Shown: positions 8,868 to 18,527, counted from the stretch's first letter. The stretch: 64,000 bases of DNA from JBFWWP01 sp050246115 (GCA_050246115.1 JBFWWP010000032.1:1-64000), one strand, 5' to 3'. The notes: generated by a model from the sequence alone, not told the origin. Translations and numbers: made by a program.

Positions 8868-9566
8868 CTAGTCTGGGGCGGGACTTTCTTCGATGCCCAG
8901 GCGCCGCAACTGCTCGCGCAGTCGCGCGACCGCGCGTCGGTGGCGTTGGCGGGTCGCGTCCTCGCGGAGGCCGAGCGCCTTCGCGGCCTCGGGTAGGGGA
9001 ACGTCCTCGTAATCGAGGAGCACCAGGATCTCCTGGTCAGCTGGGGCGAGTCGGGCGAAGGCCCGTTGCAGCCAGGCCGCGCCTTCGGTGCGCTGCAGGG
9101 CCTGCGATGGGGTCGATTGGTCTCCGGTGAAGCCGTCGAGACCTGGGTGAGCGTGGCTGGTCTCTCGGACCTCGGGTTTGGCTTCTCGGTCTACGCTCCG
9201 CTTTTGGGCGCGCTCGCGCTCGATGGCCTTGAGGAGGCTGTACTCCGCGATTTGGTCGAGATACGCGCGAAACGCGGTCGGGCCCAGATTCTCGAAACGA
9301 TGGCGCAGCGAGACCAACTCGAGTGCCGTGAGTTGCACGATGTCGCTCGCTCCCAACCGCGCGCGGTACTTTGCCGGCAGACGCGCCGCGATGCGCTCCC
9401 GCAGCCGCGGGCCCTCCAGTTCGACGATCTCGCCGAGCGCCGTGTCATCGCCGGCAGCGAAACGAGCCAGCAGAGACTCAGCGGCGCGCTCCGATCGCGC
9501 TTCGTCTTCGGGGGGATTCTCGGAACGCGCCACCGGTACGGCCTCCAGCCTGGGTACGATCGACAT
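8868..9566 (-). CDS. ECF-type RNA polymerase sigma factor
   Basis: A 232-residue product using ATG 9564-9566; an ATG at 9624-9626 is an alternative and neither start has a strong ribosome site. Sigma region 2 is visible (FAAGDDTALGEIVELEG, then DIVQLTALELVSLRHRF) and region 4 as a helix-turn-helix (LPEAAKALGLREDATRQRHR). Sequences of this style in planctomycetes usually sit beside Ser/Thr kinase genes, and here the kinase at 9700 is divergent across a short shared promoter region. Likely role: a transcription factor of an envelope-stress or signalling circuit controlled with that kinase. No anti-sigma gene is adjacent. Confidence 0.8.
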   Translation of the reverse strand: MSIVPRLEAVPVARSENPPEDEARSERAAESLLARFAAGDDTALGEIVELEGPRLRERIAARLPAKYRARLGASDIVQLTALELVSLRHRFENLGPTAFRAYLDQIAEYSLLKAIERERAQKRSVDREAKPEVRETSHAHPGLDGFTGDQSTPSQALQRTEGAAWLQRAFARLAPADQEILVLLDYEDVPLPEAAKALGLREDATRQRHRRAVARLREQLRRLGIEESPAPD

Positions 9567-9699
9567 GCCAACCCGCAGTCGGGCGATGCAGGGACGAGAC
9601 GACCCCCGCCCGTCCGGGTGCTCCATTGTAGCCCCCGCGCCTACCCCGGCCACTGACGTGACCCTTGTCCGATCCTCGCCCCTGTGATTCGATGGACAA

Positions 9700-12495
9700 A
9701 TGATGCCTGCCGATTCCGCCGATCCCACCCGTCCGAGTTCCGCGTCTGCTCCCGAGGTCGTTGCCGACAGCTACGTCGACTTCCTGGTTCAGCAGCGCGT
9801 CGACTCGGGGGCCGACTTCGACCGCTTTTGTGGTGAGCGCCCGGCGCTCGCCCAAGCGCTCCGGCGCTTGCACGACCGCTTCCGAGCGGGTGTGGCCGAA
9901 GCGAGCGCTCCCATCTCGCTCGCCTTCTCCGAGAAGCTGCTCGGGCGGTACGGGCCGTGGACGGATTCGGGCGCCCAGGGTTCCGCGGCACCGGCGGGCG
10001 GTCCGTCGGCGACGGGAACCGCGACCGGCGCGCTGTCGGCTTCCGAGCCGCGTTACCAGGTTGGGGAAGAAGTCGCTCGCGGCGGCATGGGCGCGATTCT
10101 TCGGGTTTGGGACCGTTCCTTGGAGCGAACGCTCGCGATGAAGGTGATGCTCGCCGAGCGTCGAGCCTCCGGGGAGAACTCACCGCTACTCCAACGCTTT
10201 TTGCGCGAAGCGCGGATCACCGGACGACTCGATCACCCGGGAGTGGTTCCTGTGTACGAGATCGGAGTCGACGCCACGCAAGGGGTCTTCTTCACCATGC
10301 GTCTCGTCGCAGGGCGTGACCTCCGGCAGATCTTCGACCTCGTGCGTCGACGGGTCGATGGGTGGACCCGACGGCGCGCCCTCGAGGTCGTGCTGAAGGT
10401 CTGCGACACAATGGCTTACTGCCACGAGCAGGGAGTCGTGCATCGAGACCTCAAGCCCGCCAACATCATGGTGGGCAGCTTCGGTGAGGTCTATGTGATG
10501 GACTGGGGGCTGGCGCGGCTCGCCGACGAGTCTTGCCCGAACGTAAGCACCGACGATGGCGCCCAAAGCGCGCTCGCAATGGACGGACCGGACGCGAGCC
10601 TCACTCACGCCGGGCTGGTGCTCGGCACGCCGGCCTACATGCCGCCCGAGCAAGCATTGGGTCTGAACGAGTTGGTCGGGCCACGTGCCGACGTCTACTC
10701 GGTGGGGGCCATGCTGTACGCGTTGCTCGCGGGCTGTGCTCCCTATCGAGATGGCGAGGCGCCGCCGGCCGAAGTGATCGCGGCCGTCCGCGTGGGGCCG
10801 CCCACAGCGATTGCGGTGCTGGATCCGCAGGCACCCGCAGGACTCGTTGCGATCTGTGAACGAGCGATGGCGCGCGACCTGGAGCAGCGCTACGGCAGCA
10901 TGGCGAGTATGGCCGATGCCCTTCGCGAGTACCTCGAGTCGGAGCAACAGGCCGCCCGGGAAGCGGAACGGGCGCGAGCCGAGGCGGAGAACGCGCAACG
11001 CGTCGCGAGCTTCCTCGCTTCCATCTTCTCGGTGTCCCACCCGGAGGAGGCCCGGGGGGCAAGCGTCTCTGCACGAGAGATCATTGACCGCGGCGCCGAG
11101 CGAATCGACCAAGATCTCGCGGATCAGCCCATCGTCCAGGCGACCTTGCGCCACACCCTCGGCGAGATCTACCGCAATCTCGGACTCGTCGAGCCCGCCA
11201 GTCGCATGCTCGAGGCCGCGCTGGCGATGCGCGAAGCGGGACCGTGTGCTGACCCGGTCGAGGCCGCCCGCACACTGACGGCGCTCGCCTCCGTTCGAGC
11301 GCAACAGGCTCGCAGTGGCGAGTCGCTGCCGCTGTTCCGACGCGCCCTCGAACTCCGGCGTTCAGTCTTGGGCAACGAGCATCCGGCGATCGCCGCGAGT
11401 GCGAGTGACCTCGCGGCCGCCTTGTGGGAAAGCGGCGACTATCGCGCGGCGGAACCTGTGATCCGTGACGCCGTGGACCTCATGCGACGACTGGGTCTGG
11501 GAAAGACCCGCGAGATGGCGCCGGTGCTCCTGAACATGGCGCTCGTCTTGTTCGCCCAACAGCGGTGGAGCGAGGCGGTTCCGTGCTACCGTGAGGCGCT
11601 CGAGATCTTCCGGGAACAGGCGCCCGACTCCATCGAAGCGGCTTCGTGCGCCAACAACTTCGGAGACTGTTACTTCGCCATGGGAGACTACGCAGGTGCC
11701 TGGGAGTTGCACCAGGAGTCCCAGCGTTTGCGCCAGAACCTGTATGACGCGAGACATCCGGCCACGGCGATGGGCTATCAGAATCAGGGAACCACCTTGG
11801 TGGCATGGGGTGACGCTGCGCGTGCCATACCGCTGCTCGAACTCGCGCTCGATATCCGCAGGGAGAGGTTTGGGAGCGAGCACCCTTCCGTCGCTACTTG
11901 CTACGCGAATCTCGCGACGTGTGCACGGGACCAAGGGCGCCTGACCGACGCCGAAGCGCTGCACCGGGAAGCGCTCCGAATCCGTGAAGCCAGCTTGGGA
12001 CCAGAGAGCCCGGTCGTGGCCTCGAGTCTTGCTGGTTTGGCGGCTATCCTCGTGGCGGTCGGTCGGTTGGAGGAGGCCGAGTCCTTGTACGAACGCTCCT
12101 TGCGAATCCGCCGTCAGAAGATTGGCGATGACTACTTCGGCAACTGGACGAACGAGTTGGGACTGGCGACGATCGCGCATGCGCGCGGCCAACTGGCGGT
12201 AGCTCGAGCGAGTGCCCAGCGGGTCATCGATGCCTACGAGCGCCATTTGCCTCGGCACCCCAATGCCGCTTCGGCACGTCACCTGCTCGCCACCATCCTA
12301 GCCGACCTGGGTGACCTCGAGGCTGCGGCGACACAGGCCCGCGAAGCGGCTGCCATTCGTCGCGAGCGTTTGCTTCCGACGCACCCCGCGCGGGCCGAAT
12401 CGGAACAGCTCTGGCTGCGCCTCGAGGATGCGGGCCGGGACGGGGCGGGGCCACGCACGACGCACCCGCCAAACGAAACGGAGAATCCTTGCTGA
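9700..12495 (+). CDS. Cytoplasmic Ser/Thr protein kinase with C-terminal TPR array
   Basis: A 931-residue protein. An N-terminal ~110-residue region is followed by a Hanks-type kinase domain (~119-400) with glycine loop GEEVARGGMG, catalytic Lys at 148 (LAMKVM), HRDLKPANI at 248-256, and DWG instead of DFG at 268-270. The activation segment carries GTPAYMPPEQ. A coiled coil (EQQAAREAERARAEAENAQ) joins to about ten TPR-type repeats (ALELRRSVLGNEHP pattern) filling residues ~450-910. No transmembrane helix is apparent, unlike the kinase at 35250. The divergent ECF gene and the overlapping TrmH gene downstream are the notable neighbours. The DWG variant occurs in active bacterial kinases, so activity is expected but unproven. 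Confidence 0.88.
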   Translation: MMPADSADPTRPSSASAPEVVADSYVDFLVQQRVDSGADFDRFCGERPALAQALRRLHDRFRAGVAEASAPISLAFSEKLLGRYGPWTDSGAQGSAAPAGGPSATGTATGALSASEPRYQVGEEVARGGMGAILRVWDRSLERTLAMKVMLAERRASGENSPLLQRFLREARITGRLDHPGVVPVYEIGVDATQGVFFTMRLVAGRDLRQIFDLVRRRVDGWTRRRALEVVLKVCDTMAYCHEQGVVHRDLKPANIMVGSFGEVYVMDWGLARLADESCPNVSTDDGAQSALAMDGPDASLTHAGLVLGTPAYMPPEQALGLNELVGPRADVYSVGAMLYALLAGCAPYRDGEAPPAEVIAAVRVGPPTAIAVLDPQAPAGLVAICERAMARDLEQRYGSMASMADALREYLESEQQAAREAERARAEAENAQRVASFLASIFSVSHPEEARGASVSAREIIDRGAERIDQDLADQPIVQATLRHTLGEIYRNLGLVEPASRMLEAALAMREAGPCADPVEAARTLTALASVRAQQARSGESLPLFRRALELRRSVLGNEHPAIAASASDLAAALWESGDYRAAEPVIRDAVDLMRRLGLGKTREMAPVLLNMALVLFAQQRWSEAVPCYREALEIFREQAPDSIEAASCANNFGDCYFAMGDYAGAWELHQESQRLRQNLYDARHPATAMGYQNQGTTLVAWGDAARAIPLLELALDIRRERFGSEHPSVATCYANLATCARDQGRLTDAEALHREALRIREASLGPESPVVASSLAGLAAILVAVGRLEEAESLYERSLRIRRQKIGDDYFGNWTNELGLATIAHARGQLAVARASAQRVIDAYERHLPRHPNAASARHLLATILADLGDLEAAATQAREAAAIRRERLLPTHPARAESEQLWLRLEDAGRDGAGPRTTHPPNETENPC

Positions 12496-13259
12496 CGCCG
12501 ATCACGAGCACGCGCAATCCCGAGGTGCGCCGACTCTGCACCCTCGCCACCGCCGCGGGCCGCCGCGAGCAAGGGACGTTCTTGGTAGAGGGTTTGCGAG
12601 CCATCGACGGCTTTCTCGCCGCGGGCTGGATACCTCGACAGGCCTTCTTCGTCGACACCGGCGAGGCGCCACCTCACTGGTCGCCGCTGTGGGCGCGTCC
12701 CGTCGCGAGTCTGGTGGCCCACAAGCTCAGCGGGCAGAAGACTCCATCCGGCTTCGCCGCAGAGTTTGCGATTCCGGTGCCCGCGGAACTCGACGAGCGG
12801 CACGGCGGCCTTGTCTGCGCAGGGGTCGCCGATCCGGGCAACCTCGGGACACTGCTGCGCAGCGCGGCCGCCTTCGGGGTCGAACAGGTGCTGCTGGTTG
12901 GGGGAGCCGATCCCTTTGCCCCCAAGGTCGTGCAAGCGAGTGCTGGAGCCCTCGCCTCATTGCGCCTCCGACGTGTGGACTCGATTCGGCTCGGTCTGGG
13001 GGGGAGCGCACGCGCCCCGATCGTCGGACTCGTCGTGGACGGCGGCGAGTTGCTCGGTGCCCAGCCCCGTTGGCCCGTATGGCTCGCAGTCGGCGGTGAG
13101 GCGCATGGGCTCGACAGCGAGGCGCTTGCTTGCTGCGACCATCGCTTCACACTGCCCATGCCGGGCGCGGCGATCGAAAGCCTCAACGCGGGTGTGGCTG
13201 GAGCCCTGGCCCTGTTCTTGCTCCGGGGGCTGCACCGCGACTCGCTGGCCGGTGCGTAG
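12489..13259 (+). CDS. TrmH/SpoU-family RNA 2'-O-methyltransferase
   Basis: A 256-residue SPOUT-class protein. All three family motifs are visible: ADPGNLGTLLRSAAAFGV (motif 1, ~115-132), VGGEAHGL (motif 2) and LPMPGAAIESLNAGVAGALA (motif 3) near the C terminus, which together form the knotted SAM site. The N-terminal RNA-binding part begins TSTRNPEVRRL and has the FLVEGLRAI segment typical of the 23S rRNA/tRNA 2'-O-ribose methylases. The TTG start at 12489 lies inside the kinase gene and overlaps its stop by 7 nt, so translation is probably coupled. The exact RNA target cannot be read from sequence. Confidence 0.85.
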   Translation: MLTPITSTRNPEVRRLCTLATAAGRREQGTFLVEGLRAIDGFLAAGWIPRQAFFVDTGEAPPHWSPLWARPVASLVAHKLSGQKTPSGFAAEFAIPVPAELDERHGGLVCAGVADPGNLGTLLRSAAAFGVEQVLLVGGADPFAPKVVQASAGALASLRLRRVDSIRLGLGGSARAPIVGLVVDGGELLGAQPRWPVWLAVGGEAHGLDSEALACCDHRFTLPMPGAAIESLNAGVAGALALFLLRGLHRDSLAGA

Positions 13260-13407
13260 ATCGGAGCTTCGCTCCGAACGGACCGGCTGGCCCAGCGACT
13301 CTTCACCGGCGGAACCGCCCGAAGCCGCCCGCACCACGGCCCCTGTCCGTGTACTCCAGTGCTTCACGGCATCCGCCCCGACCCCCGAGCAGACGTGACC
13401 CAGCAAC

Positions 13408-13451
13408 GAAAACGCGGTCGACCGACACGAACGTCGGACCACCGCGTTTTC
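13408..13451. terminator. Bidirectional intrinsic terminator
   Basis: GAAAACGCGGT at 13408-13418 pairs with ACCGCGTTTTC at 13441-13451, with an inner hairpin CCGAC/GTCGG. Each arm carries an A/T run on its outer side, giving a U-tract for either direction. It sits between the convergent TrmH gene (ends 13259) and the secreted-protein gene (ends 13540). Confidence 0.75.
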
Positions 13452-13539
13452 TTCTTCGAAATCGGTGCTCGCCACGCCGCCTCCGAGGAGGCCAATCAGG
13501 CGGCGTGCGCGCTGCACCCGATCCAATCCCCGATGGAGG

Positions 13540-16500
13540 CTATGGGCACGGCATGTCGGCCGAGCACCCGAGCGTGTCCTCCTCGCCTGGGTCTGTGCCG
13601 CATCCCTCCACGAAGGGCTCGGGCGGGTTCGAGCCATTGGCGAACAAGTATCCAAGGAGGTAGATCGGGTCGCTGATATCCAAGTTGCCGCTGTCGTTCA
13701 CGTCGCAGGCATCGTCGCAGGCTGCCGCTCCGCCGCCCGCGAACAGGAGTGAGAGCATCCGCACCGCGTCCGCGATATCGACCGCACCGCTGGGGTTGCA
13801 GTCGCCGCGTACGAACTGCGGCAATCCAATCGCCGTGACCCCGACCGAGACCACCCAGTCCTGGACCGTAGTGCCACCGGGCGCCGTGACGATCACGCGG
13901 AACGGGCGGTTGCCTGTCTGTACCCCGGTCGGCGTCCACTGAATCTGGCCAGTGTCGGGATCGATCGCAGCTCCTTGCGGTGCCAACGGCAACTGATAGT
14001 CGAGGCTACCGGCTTCCAAGCCAGGCAGGTAACCGTCTACGTCGTAGAGGTACGCCACGCCGACGGCGGCAGTCAGGACCGGGGTGCTCACGACGACCGG
14101 GCCTGACAGGATCGGGCACGCGAAATCGACGGTGCAGCAGTGAGTGTTTCCGGGTATGCCCACCGAGTCGATGCAAGTGATGCAGTAGGTGCCCGCCTTG
14201 CAGTTGGGGACTACATACATCCCGTCGCTCGCTGCCACGAAAGCGATCGTCATACCGTTGAGGCTGATCTGCATCTCTCCGCAGCAGTCGGAGGGGGCCG
14301 GCGGTGGGGTCCAAGTCAGCACGAGGTTGCTCCCTTGGAACATACACATGACGCCGTCCACGCAGGGATCGCTGCAGTCTTCGGGGTCCACGGTGCAGCA
14401 GAGTACGGTCGGCGGCGTGCCCTGGTTGCTGCACTGCAGGCAGTACTCGCCGGGCTGGCATACTCCGGGAACCGTGAAGGTCGTTGTGCCGGGAGGAACC
14501 GGGAAGGTCGTGCCGCCGGCGGTGGTGACGCTGAGCGATTGGCAGCAGTCATGGCCCGATAGGGTCCAGGTCAGTACCACCTGGCCGTTGACCACGTCGC
14601 ACACGAAGTTCGACACGCACGGAGTGGGCCCGCAGGGCGGCAACGTGATGCAGCGATCGATCGCGCAGCAGTCCTGAAGGGTGGCGTCGTGGACCGAGAT
14701 CTGGAAACAGAGAACCTGGCCCGGAACACCGCCCACGACCTGAGTCGACAAGGTCACGGATCCGCCAGGCGGGACCGGTGAGAAGCTGAACGCACTCGGC
14801 GCGAAGCTCACGCCAGCCGGGAGCGCCCCCAACAGGAAGGCGTTCTCGAGGGTAAAAGGAGAGACGTTCGTGAGCGTGAACTGATAGGTGTACTGGCCCG
14901 GGTTGAGCGGGTCACAGACGACCGACGCGTTCGAGACCTGGACGCAACCACAATCGGGTAGGTCCACACAGAACTCCGTGCCGCAGCAGTCCTCGAAGTT
15001 CGAGTCGAGCAACCCGAGGCGGAAGCACGCCTGGGTTCCACCCGTGCCGTTCGTGATCACGAACGTGACGGTCGCGCTGGCGCCGTTGGCGAGCGGCGGG
15101 CTCTGCGGAAACACGTTGGGCGAAGCCACCACCGGCGCCCCGGGAACGGTGGACGTCGGTGGAATCACGATGTTGGTGACGGGCACCCCCGAGTCGTTGG
15201 TCACCGTCATGTTGACGACGAACGTCGTGCCGGTCGGGTCGGTGAGGTCGCACAGGACTTCTACGTCGGTGATGGCCGCGCAGTCCGACGATGCAAACAC
15301 CTCGGGAATCAGCACAAGGGTGCCGAGCGAGGTCTCCATCGAAGGGCCGCCACTCGCGGCGATGAAGGTGCTGTCGTCCCACTGCCCGCGAAGGTAGAGG
15401 TTGGCGTTGGTGTTGTCTTGATTGCGCACCAGCCAATTGAAGTAGCCCTCCCGCGGCGGGCCGGCGACGTTGGGTGCCAACCCGAATCCGGGTACGACTC
15501 CGGGGTTGCCCGTTTCCTCGCCGAACTCCCAGTCGAACGTCACGGCGCCGTTCACCAGCGGCACTTTCGCGATGTTGAGTGCGTCCGCTGTGATCCGAAG
15601 CGTGCGAGCTACGGTCCACATGGTGTAGTAGTTGCCACGGTTCCCTTCGCCGAGTCCGCCGATCGAGTCCTCGTGCCAGCCGGCCCCGAGCCAATCAATG
15701 GCTGCCTGACGTTTGGCTGCGATCGTGTTCAGCGGCGCCGGGGCCGCGGCAATCACGGCGCCCACCGGGACGATCGACTCGGTTTCCACGAGTGCCAGCC
15801 CCGAGAGACCCGCGGACGTCGTCGATCGTCCTTGGTTGGTCGGCCAGGTAATGAGGGGCGAGTTCGAGTCGTAGCCGAACCACTGGGGGCCCGCCGCGTT
15901 CGGCTGGTGGAAGACCAGGCAGTACTCGGCTTCCTGCTTGATCCAGTCGGGAACAGGAATGTTGTAGTTGGTGGCCTCGGCACCCTCGAGTGTTACGAAC
16001 ATCCAGCTGTTGATGGACTGGTCGCTGCGCACCGATGGACCGGTGTAGTTCCAACCGCCGCGCGGGCCGCTCGGGGGAGCGCTGTTCTGTTGGGTGCCGA
16101 TGAAGTCGATGAGATCCTCGACAACGGTCTTGTAAGAGTCACCGGCAAATGGACCCACCGTAACGAGACGGGCCGGTGACAGCGCGGCAATGATGGCCGC
16201 GGTCGAGATGGCGACCTGGTAGTTGTCCGAGGTGCCCATGCACGGCCGAATGCTACGTCCGTTCCCGTTCAAGTCGGAAACCCCGTTTGCGACCGCGCCC
16301 CGAACGACGTCAGCGTTTGCGGCAACAGTGCCCGCCACCACGAGGTTCGCGAACAGCTGATCGAGGCCACGTTGGACGAACTCGGCGTAGATGTCGTCGT
16401 CGCTGGCGATTGGAGTGGTGGGCTTGTGTCCCTTGTTGCCGAAGCACCAGAGTGCGAACCCGCCCTCTGCACAGGGGTTGAAGCCAGGCCAGGCTCCGCT

Positions 16501-17019
16501 CGGAAGCTGCTGCAGGTAGAGGCGACGGAGACCGTTCTCGATGGCAATGTTGACGTCGATTTGCAGGCCCGCTGTTTGCGGGACCGAGGACGGGTCGGTG
16601 GGATCGATGATTTGAATGAACACGGAGTCAGAGAAGGTGTTGCTGAACCCATCGACGGCGGTCAAGGTTGCAAGGATCGTCTCGTTGGTACTGAAGTTCA
16701 GGAGGTTGAAAGTCACCTCTTCGACGATGAACTTGGGGTCGGAGACGATGCCCGACAGGTTGCCGTCATCCACCACCTGTACGTTTGCGTTGGGGGCGAA
16801 AGACCAAGTGTAGCTGGAGCCAAGGGCGCCGGCTCCGCCACCGTTGGCATTGCCCCAGACGAGCGTTCCAACCGCAGGACGGGCGGGGTGCGGGGCAGTC
16901 CGCGGCATGTGCGGCGCGCCGGGCATAACGTTGACCTGGGTCAGCTGCGCATGCGCCGCGGTGGCGACGAGGAGGCAGAAACCAAGGGAAGTGAGCGACA
17001 CAGCTCGGCAGCTCGTCAT
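13540..17019 (-). CDS. Large secreted protein: alpha-toroid-like domain, Cys-rich modules, cadherin-like domain, dockerin-type tag
   Basis: An 1159-residue exported protein with a signal peptide (SLGFCLLVATAAHAQ). Residues ~140-560 contain repeated helical motifs with aromatic/Gly turns (ENGLRRLYLQQLPSGAWPGF, QSINSWMFVTLEGAEA), like the alpha/alpha-toroid of terpene cyclases and prenyltransferases, but no catalytic DxDD motif is evident. After that come two copies of a ~115-residue module ending in an LLDSNFEDCC- or SVHDATLQDCC-type sequence and LPxCG, then short Cys-rich units (GEYCLQCSNQG, GTYCITCIDSVG). A putative-Ig/cadherin-like part follows (AAIDPDTGQIQWTP). The end is two calcium loops (RGDCNPSGAVDIADAVRML and a second ending DPIYLLGYLF) and GCGTDP...CP. 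The gene immediately upstream encodes one of the modules alone. Confidence 0.75.
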   Translation of the reverse strand: MTSCRAVSLTSLGFCLLVATAAHAQLTQVNVMPGAPHMPRTAPHPARPAVGTLVWGNANGGGAGALGSSYTWSFAPNANVQVVDDGNLSGIVSDPKFIVEEVTFNLLNFSTNETILATLTAVDGFSNTFSDSVFIQIIDPTDPSSVPQTAGLQIDVNIAIENGLRRLYLQQLPSGAWPGFNPCAEGGFALWCFGNKGHKPTTPIASDDDIYAEFVQRGLDQLFANLVVAGTVAANADVVRGAVANGVSDLNGNGRSIRPCMGTSDNYQVAISTAAIIAALSPARLVTVGPFAGDSYKTVVEDLIDFIGTQQNSAPPSGPRGGWNYTGPSVRSDQSINSWMFVTLEGAEATNYNIPVPDWIKQEAEYCLVFHQPNAAGPQWFGYDSNSPLITWPTNQGRSTTSAGLSGLALVETESIVPVGAVIAAAPAPLNTIAAKRQAAIDWLGAGWHEDSIGGLGEGNRGNYYTMWTVARTLRITADALNIAKVPLVNGAVTFDWEFGEETGNPGVVPGFGLAPNVAGPPREGYFNWLVRNQDNTNANLYLRGQWDDSTFIAASGGPSMETSLGTLVLIPEVFASSDCAAITDVEVLCDLTDPTGTTFVVNMTVTNDSGVPVTNIVIPPTSTVPGAPVVASPNVFPQSPPLANGASATVTFVITNGTGGTQACFRLGLLDSNFEDCCGTEFCVDLPDCGCVQVSNASVVCDPLNPGQYTYQFTLTNVSPFTLENAFLLGALPAGVSFAPSAFSFSPVPPGGSVTLSTQVVGGVPGQVLCFQISVHDATLQDCCAIDRCITLPPCGPTPCVSNFVCDVVNGQVVLTWTLSGHDCCQSLSVTTAGGTTFPVPPGTTTFTVPGVCQPGEYCLQCSNQGTPPTVLCCTVDPEDCSDPCVDGVMCMFQGSNLVLTWTPPPAPSDCCGEMQISLNGMTIAFVAASDGMYVVPNCKAGTYCITCIDSVGIPGNTHCCTVDFACPILSGPVVVSTPVLTAAVGVAYLYDVDGYLPGLEAGSLDYQLPLAPQGAAIDPDTGQIQWTPTGVQTGNRPFRVIVTAPGGTTVQDWVVSVGVTAIGLPQFVRGDCNPSGAVDIADAVRMLSLLFAGGGAAACDDACDVNDSGNLDISDPIYLLGYLFANGSNPPEPFVEGCGTDPGEEDTLGCSADMPCP

Positions 17020-17110
17020 GGGGACACCTTACACTTTCGGCTGAGCCGGGAACCGCGCTCTGCGGTCCTTCGGTTTGCGGATCGGGGATTCCTCGTCGTT
17101 CTTCTGATCA

Positions 17111-17782
17111 CTACGAGCACGGTGGAAAGTCGAGACAGCTGAGTTGGTCGTTGGTCGGATCGGTCCCGCAGCCGGGGTAGGGCGCCGGCGGAGGCGCGGC
17201 GCCACCGAACAGCACGGACAACGTACAAATCGCGTCCGCGATGTTCGCTTGCCCGTCGTCGTTACAGTCGCACGCGTCGAAACAGACCGGAGTCACGCCC
17301 TGTGAGAACAGGTAGCCCAAGAGAGAGATTGGATCTGCAATGTTGAAGTTGCCATCGGCGTTGCAGTCGCCTCGGATGAGGGACGGTGTTCCGCAGCCCG
17401 GGAAGGTCAGGTCGAGCGCGACCGCGCAGCATTCCCCGAGGTCGGCATCGTGCAGGGACAAGAAGAGGCTTAGTTCCTGACCAGGGAATGCGCCGAAGAC
17501 GGTGGCATGGAGGATCAGAGTCTGATCGGCGGCAAGGCCGAGGGATTCTTGCGGAGTGAGGGAGAAACCGATGTTCGGCGGCAGCGTTGGGTCGCCCAGG
17601 ATGAATGCGTACTCCAAGGTGAAGCTCGCGAGGCTGTGGACCGACAACTCGAGGTCGTAGGTCGCCGTCGCCACATCCAGGCATTGGAGCGTCGGCACGA
17701 CTTCGATGCAGTTCGCCACGAGGGGGGGGCCGCTCGACCCAACGGCGACCAACACCGCCACAGCAAGGAAGTTTCCGCGCAT
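17111..17782 (-). CDS. Small secreted one-module protein with dockerin-type tag
   Basis: A 223-residue protein with a signal peptide (FLAVAVLVAVGSSGPPLVA). Residues ~25-125 form a single beta module (YDLELSVHSLASFTLEYAF, then LHDADLGECCA and LTFPGCG). It is clearly related to a module used twice in the 1159-residue protein encoded just downstream. The C-terminal third is the paired calcium-loop tag (RGDCNADGNFNIADPISLL, then a second copy) ending in a Cys-Gly-Thr-Asp-Pro and Cys-containing tail. Only 91 bp separate it from the next gene, so both probably share a transcript. It may be a minor subunit or the ancestral unit of the larger protein. Confidence 0.7.
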   Translation of the reverse strand: MRGNFLAVAVLVAVGSSGPPLVANCIEVVPTLQCLDVATATYDLELSVHSLASFTLEYAFILGDPTLPPNIGFSLTPQESLGLAADQTLILHATVFGAFPGQELSLFLSLHDADLGECCAVALDLTFPGCGTPSLIRGDCNADGNFNIADPISLLGYLFSQGVTPVCFDACDCNDDGQANIADAICTLSVLFGGAAPPPAPYPGCGTDPTNDQLSCLDFPPCS

Positions 17783-18149
17783 GGTATTCCTAACGGCCGA
17801 ACTGGCGGCCCTCTGGTCGAGCCGCCGCGTGGATCGGCACGATGAGCCTTGTCCAATCGAGAATCCGAAGTTGTGGTCCCACAGAAGAAAAGCCCGTCAG
17901 AAAAGCCCGTCTACGTCACGAGATGTTAGGTGCTGTCGAGGTGCTTGTAAAGGAATTGTGAAGCCCGCCGCGAATCGAACGGAGTGGGTGGTGACGGTAT
18001 GGGGAGCGGGCTCGGGCGGCGCTTGGTGGGGGGGGGCGGTGGGGCATCCGTAGAACTGCTGAGTCGTTGACGCAAAAGAAGGTGAACCAAGGCCGGGCGA
18101 CAGCCGATGACCGAGCAGGGAACACCGACCATCTCGAAGGGAGGCCAAG
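17783..18149. other. Gap between divergent genes with a 13-bp tandem repeat and a G-rich run
   Basis: No gene is supported. AGAAAAGCCCGTC is repeated in tandem at 17886-17898 and 17899-17911. A G-rich stretch of about 20 bases near 18028-18048 could form a quadruplex on the + strand. The region must contain the promoters of the divergent genes at 17782 and 18150; TTGACG near 18067 is a possible -35 element for the PilZ gene, but I cannot pair it convincingly with a -10. Confidence 0.45.
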
Positions 18150-18527
18150 GTGAAGTCTGATCGAGTCGAACGCCGGCGAACCGTACGAGTGCCCTTCCGA
18201 GAGTCCACGACCGTCACCCTAGGTGGACGGTCGTGGACTGGGTGTACGCTGGACATGAGCCTGGGAGGTATGCGTTTTCGCGCCGACGAGGACGAGGGCC
18301 TGCCGAGTCTCGGCACGACGATCGACGGGTTGTTGCCGATTGCGCCTGGGCAACCGGTCACGGCGCTCTTCGAGGTGATTCATCGAGAGCAGCGCGACCT
18401 CGGTCTGGCTTTGCGTGCCATCTCCGCGGACGGATTCGCTCACCTGCGCGAAGTGGTTCGCTGGAACTCGCCGACGGGTCACGATGGCTTCGCGGAGCTC
18501 ACGGAGCTTCTCCGGGACGGCGACTGA
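18150..18527 (+). CDS. PilZ-domain protein (c-di-GMP receptor candidate)
   Basis: A 125-residue single-domain protein from GTG 18150, with AAGGGAGG upstream. The N terminus has the RxxxR element (RRRTVRVPFRE), and the second motif appears as LDMSLGGMRF, matching the D/NxSxxG signature that contacts the second guanine of c-di-GMP. The remainder is beta-rich with a final helix. Such stand-alone PilZ proteins usually modulate motility or surface behaviour. Its position at the edge of the chemotaxis island, with a GGDEF protein at the other edge (28752), suggests that second-messenger and chemotaxis signalling meet here. Confidence 0.8.
   Translation: MKSDRVERRRTVRVPFRESTTVTLGGRSWTGCTLDMSLGGMRFRADEDEGLPSLGTTIDGLLPIAPGQPVTALFEVIHREQRDLGLALRAISADGFAHLREVVRWNSPTGHDGFAELTELLRDGD

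Noticed and set aside
18028..18048. G-quadruplex as a regulatory element
   Set aside because: A G-run is present, but without regular G-tract spacing or conservation data it is only noted within the gap entry.
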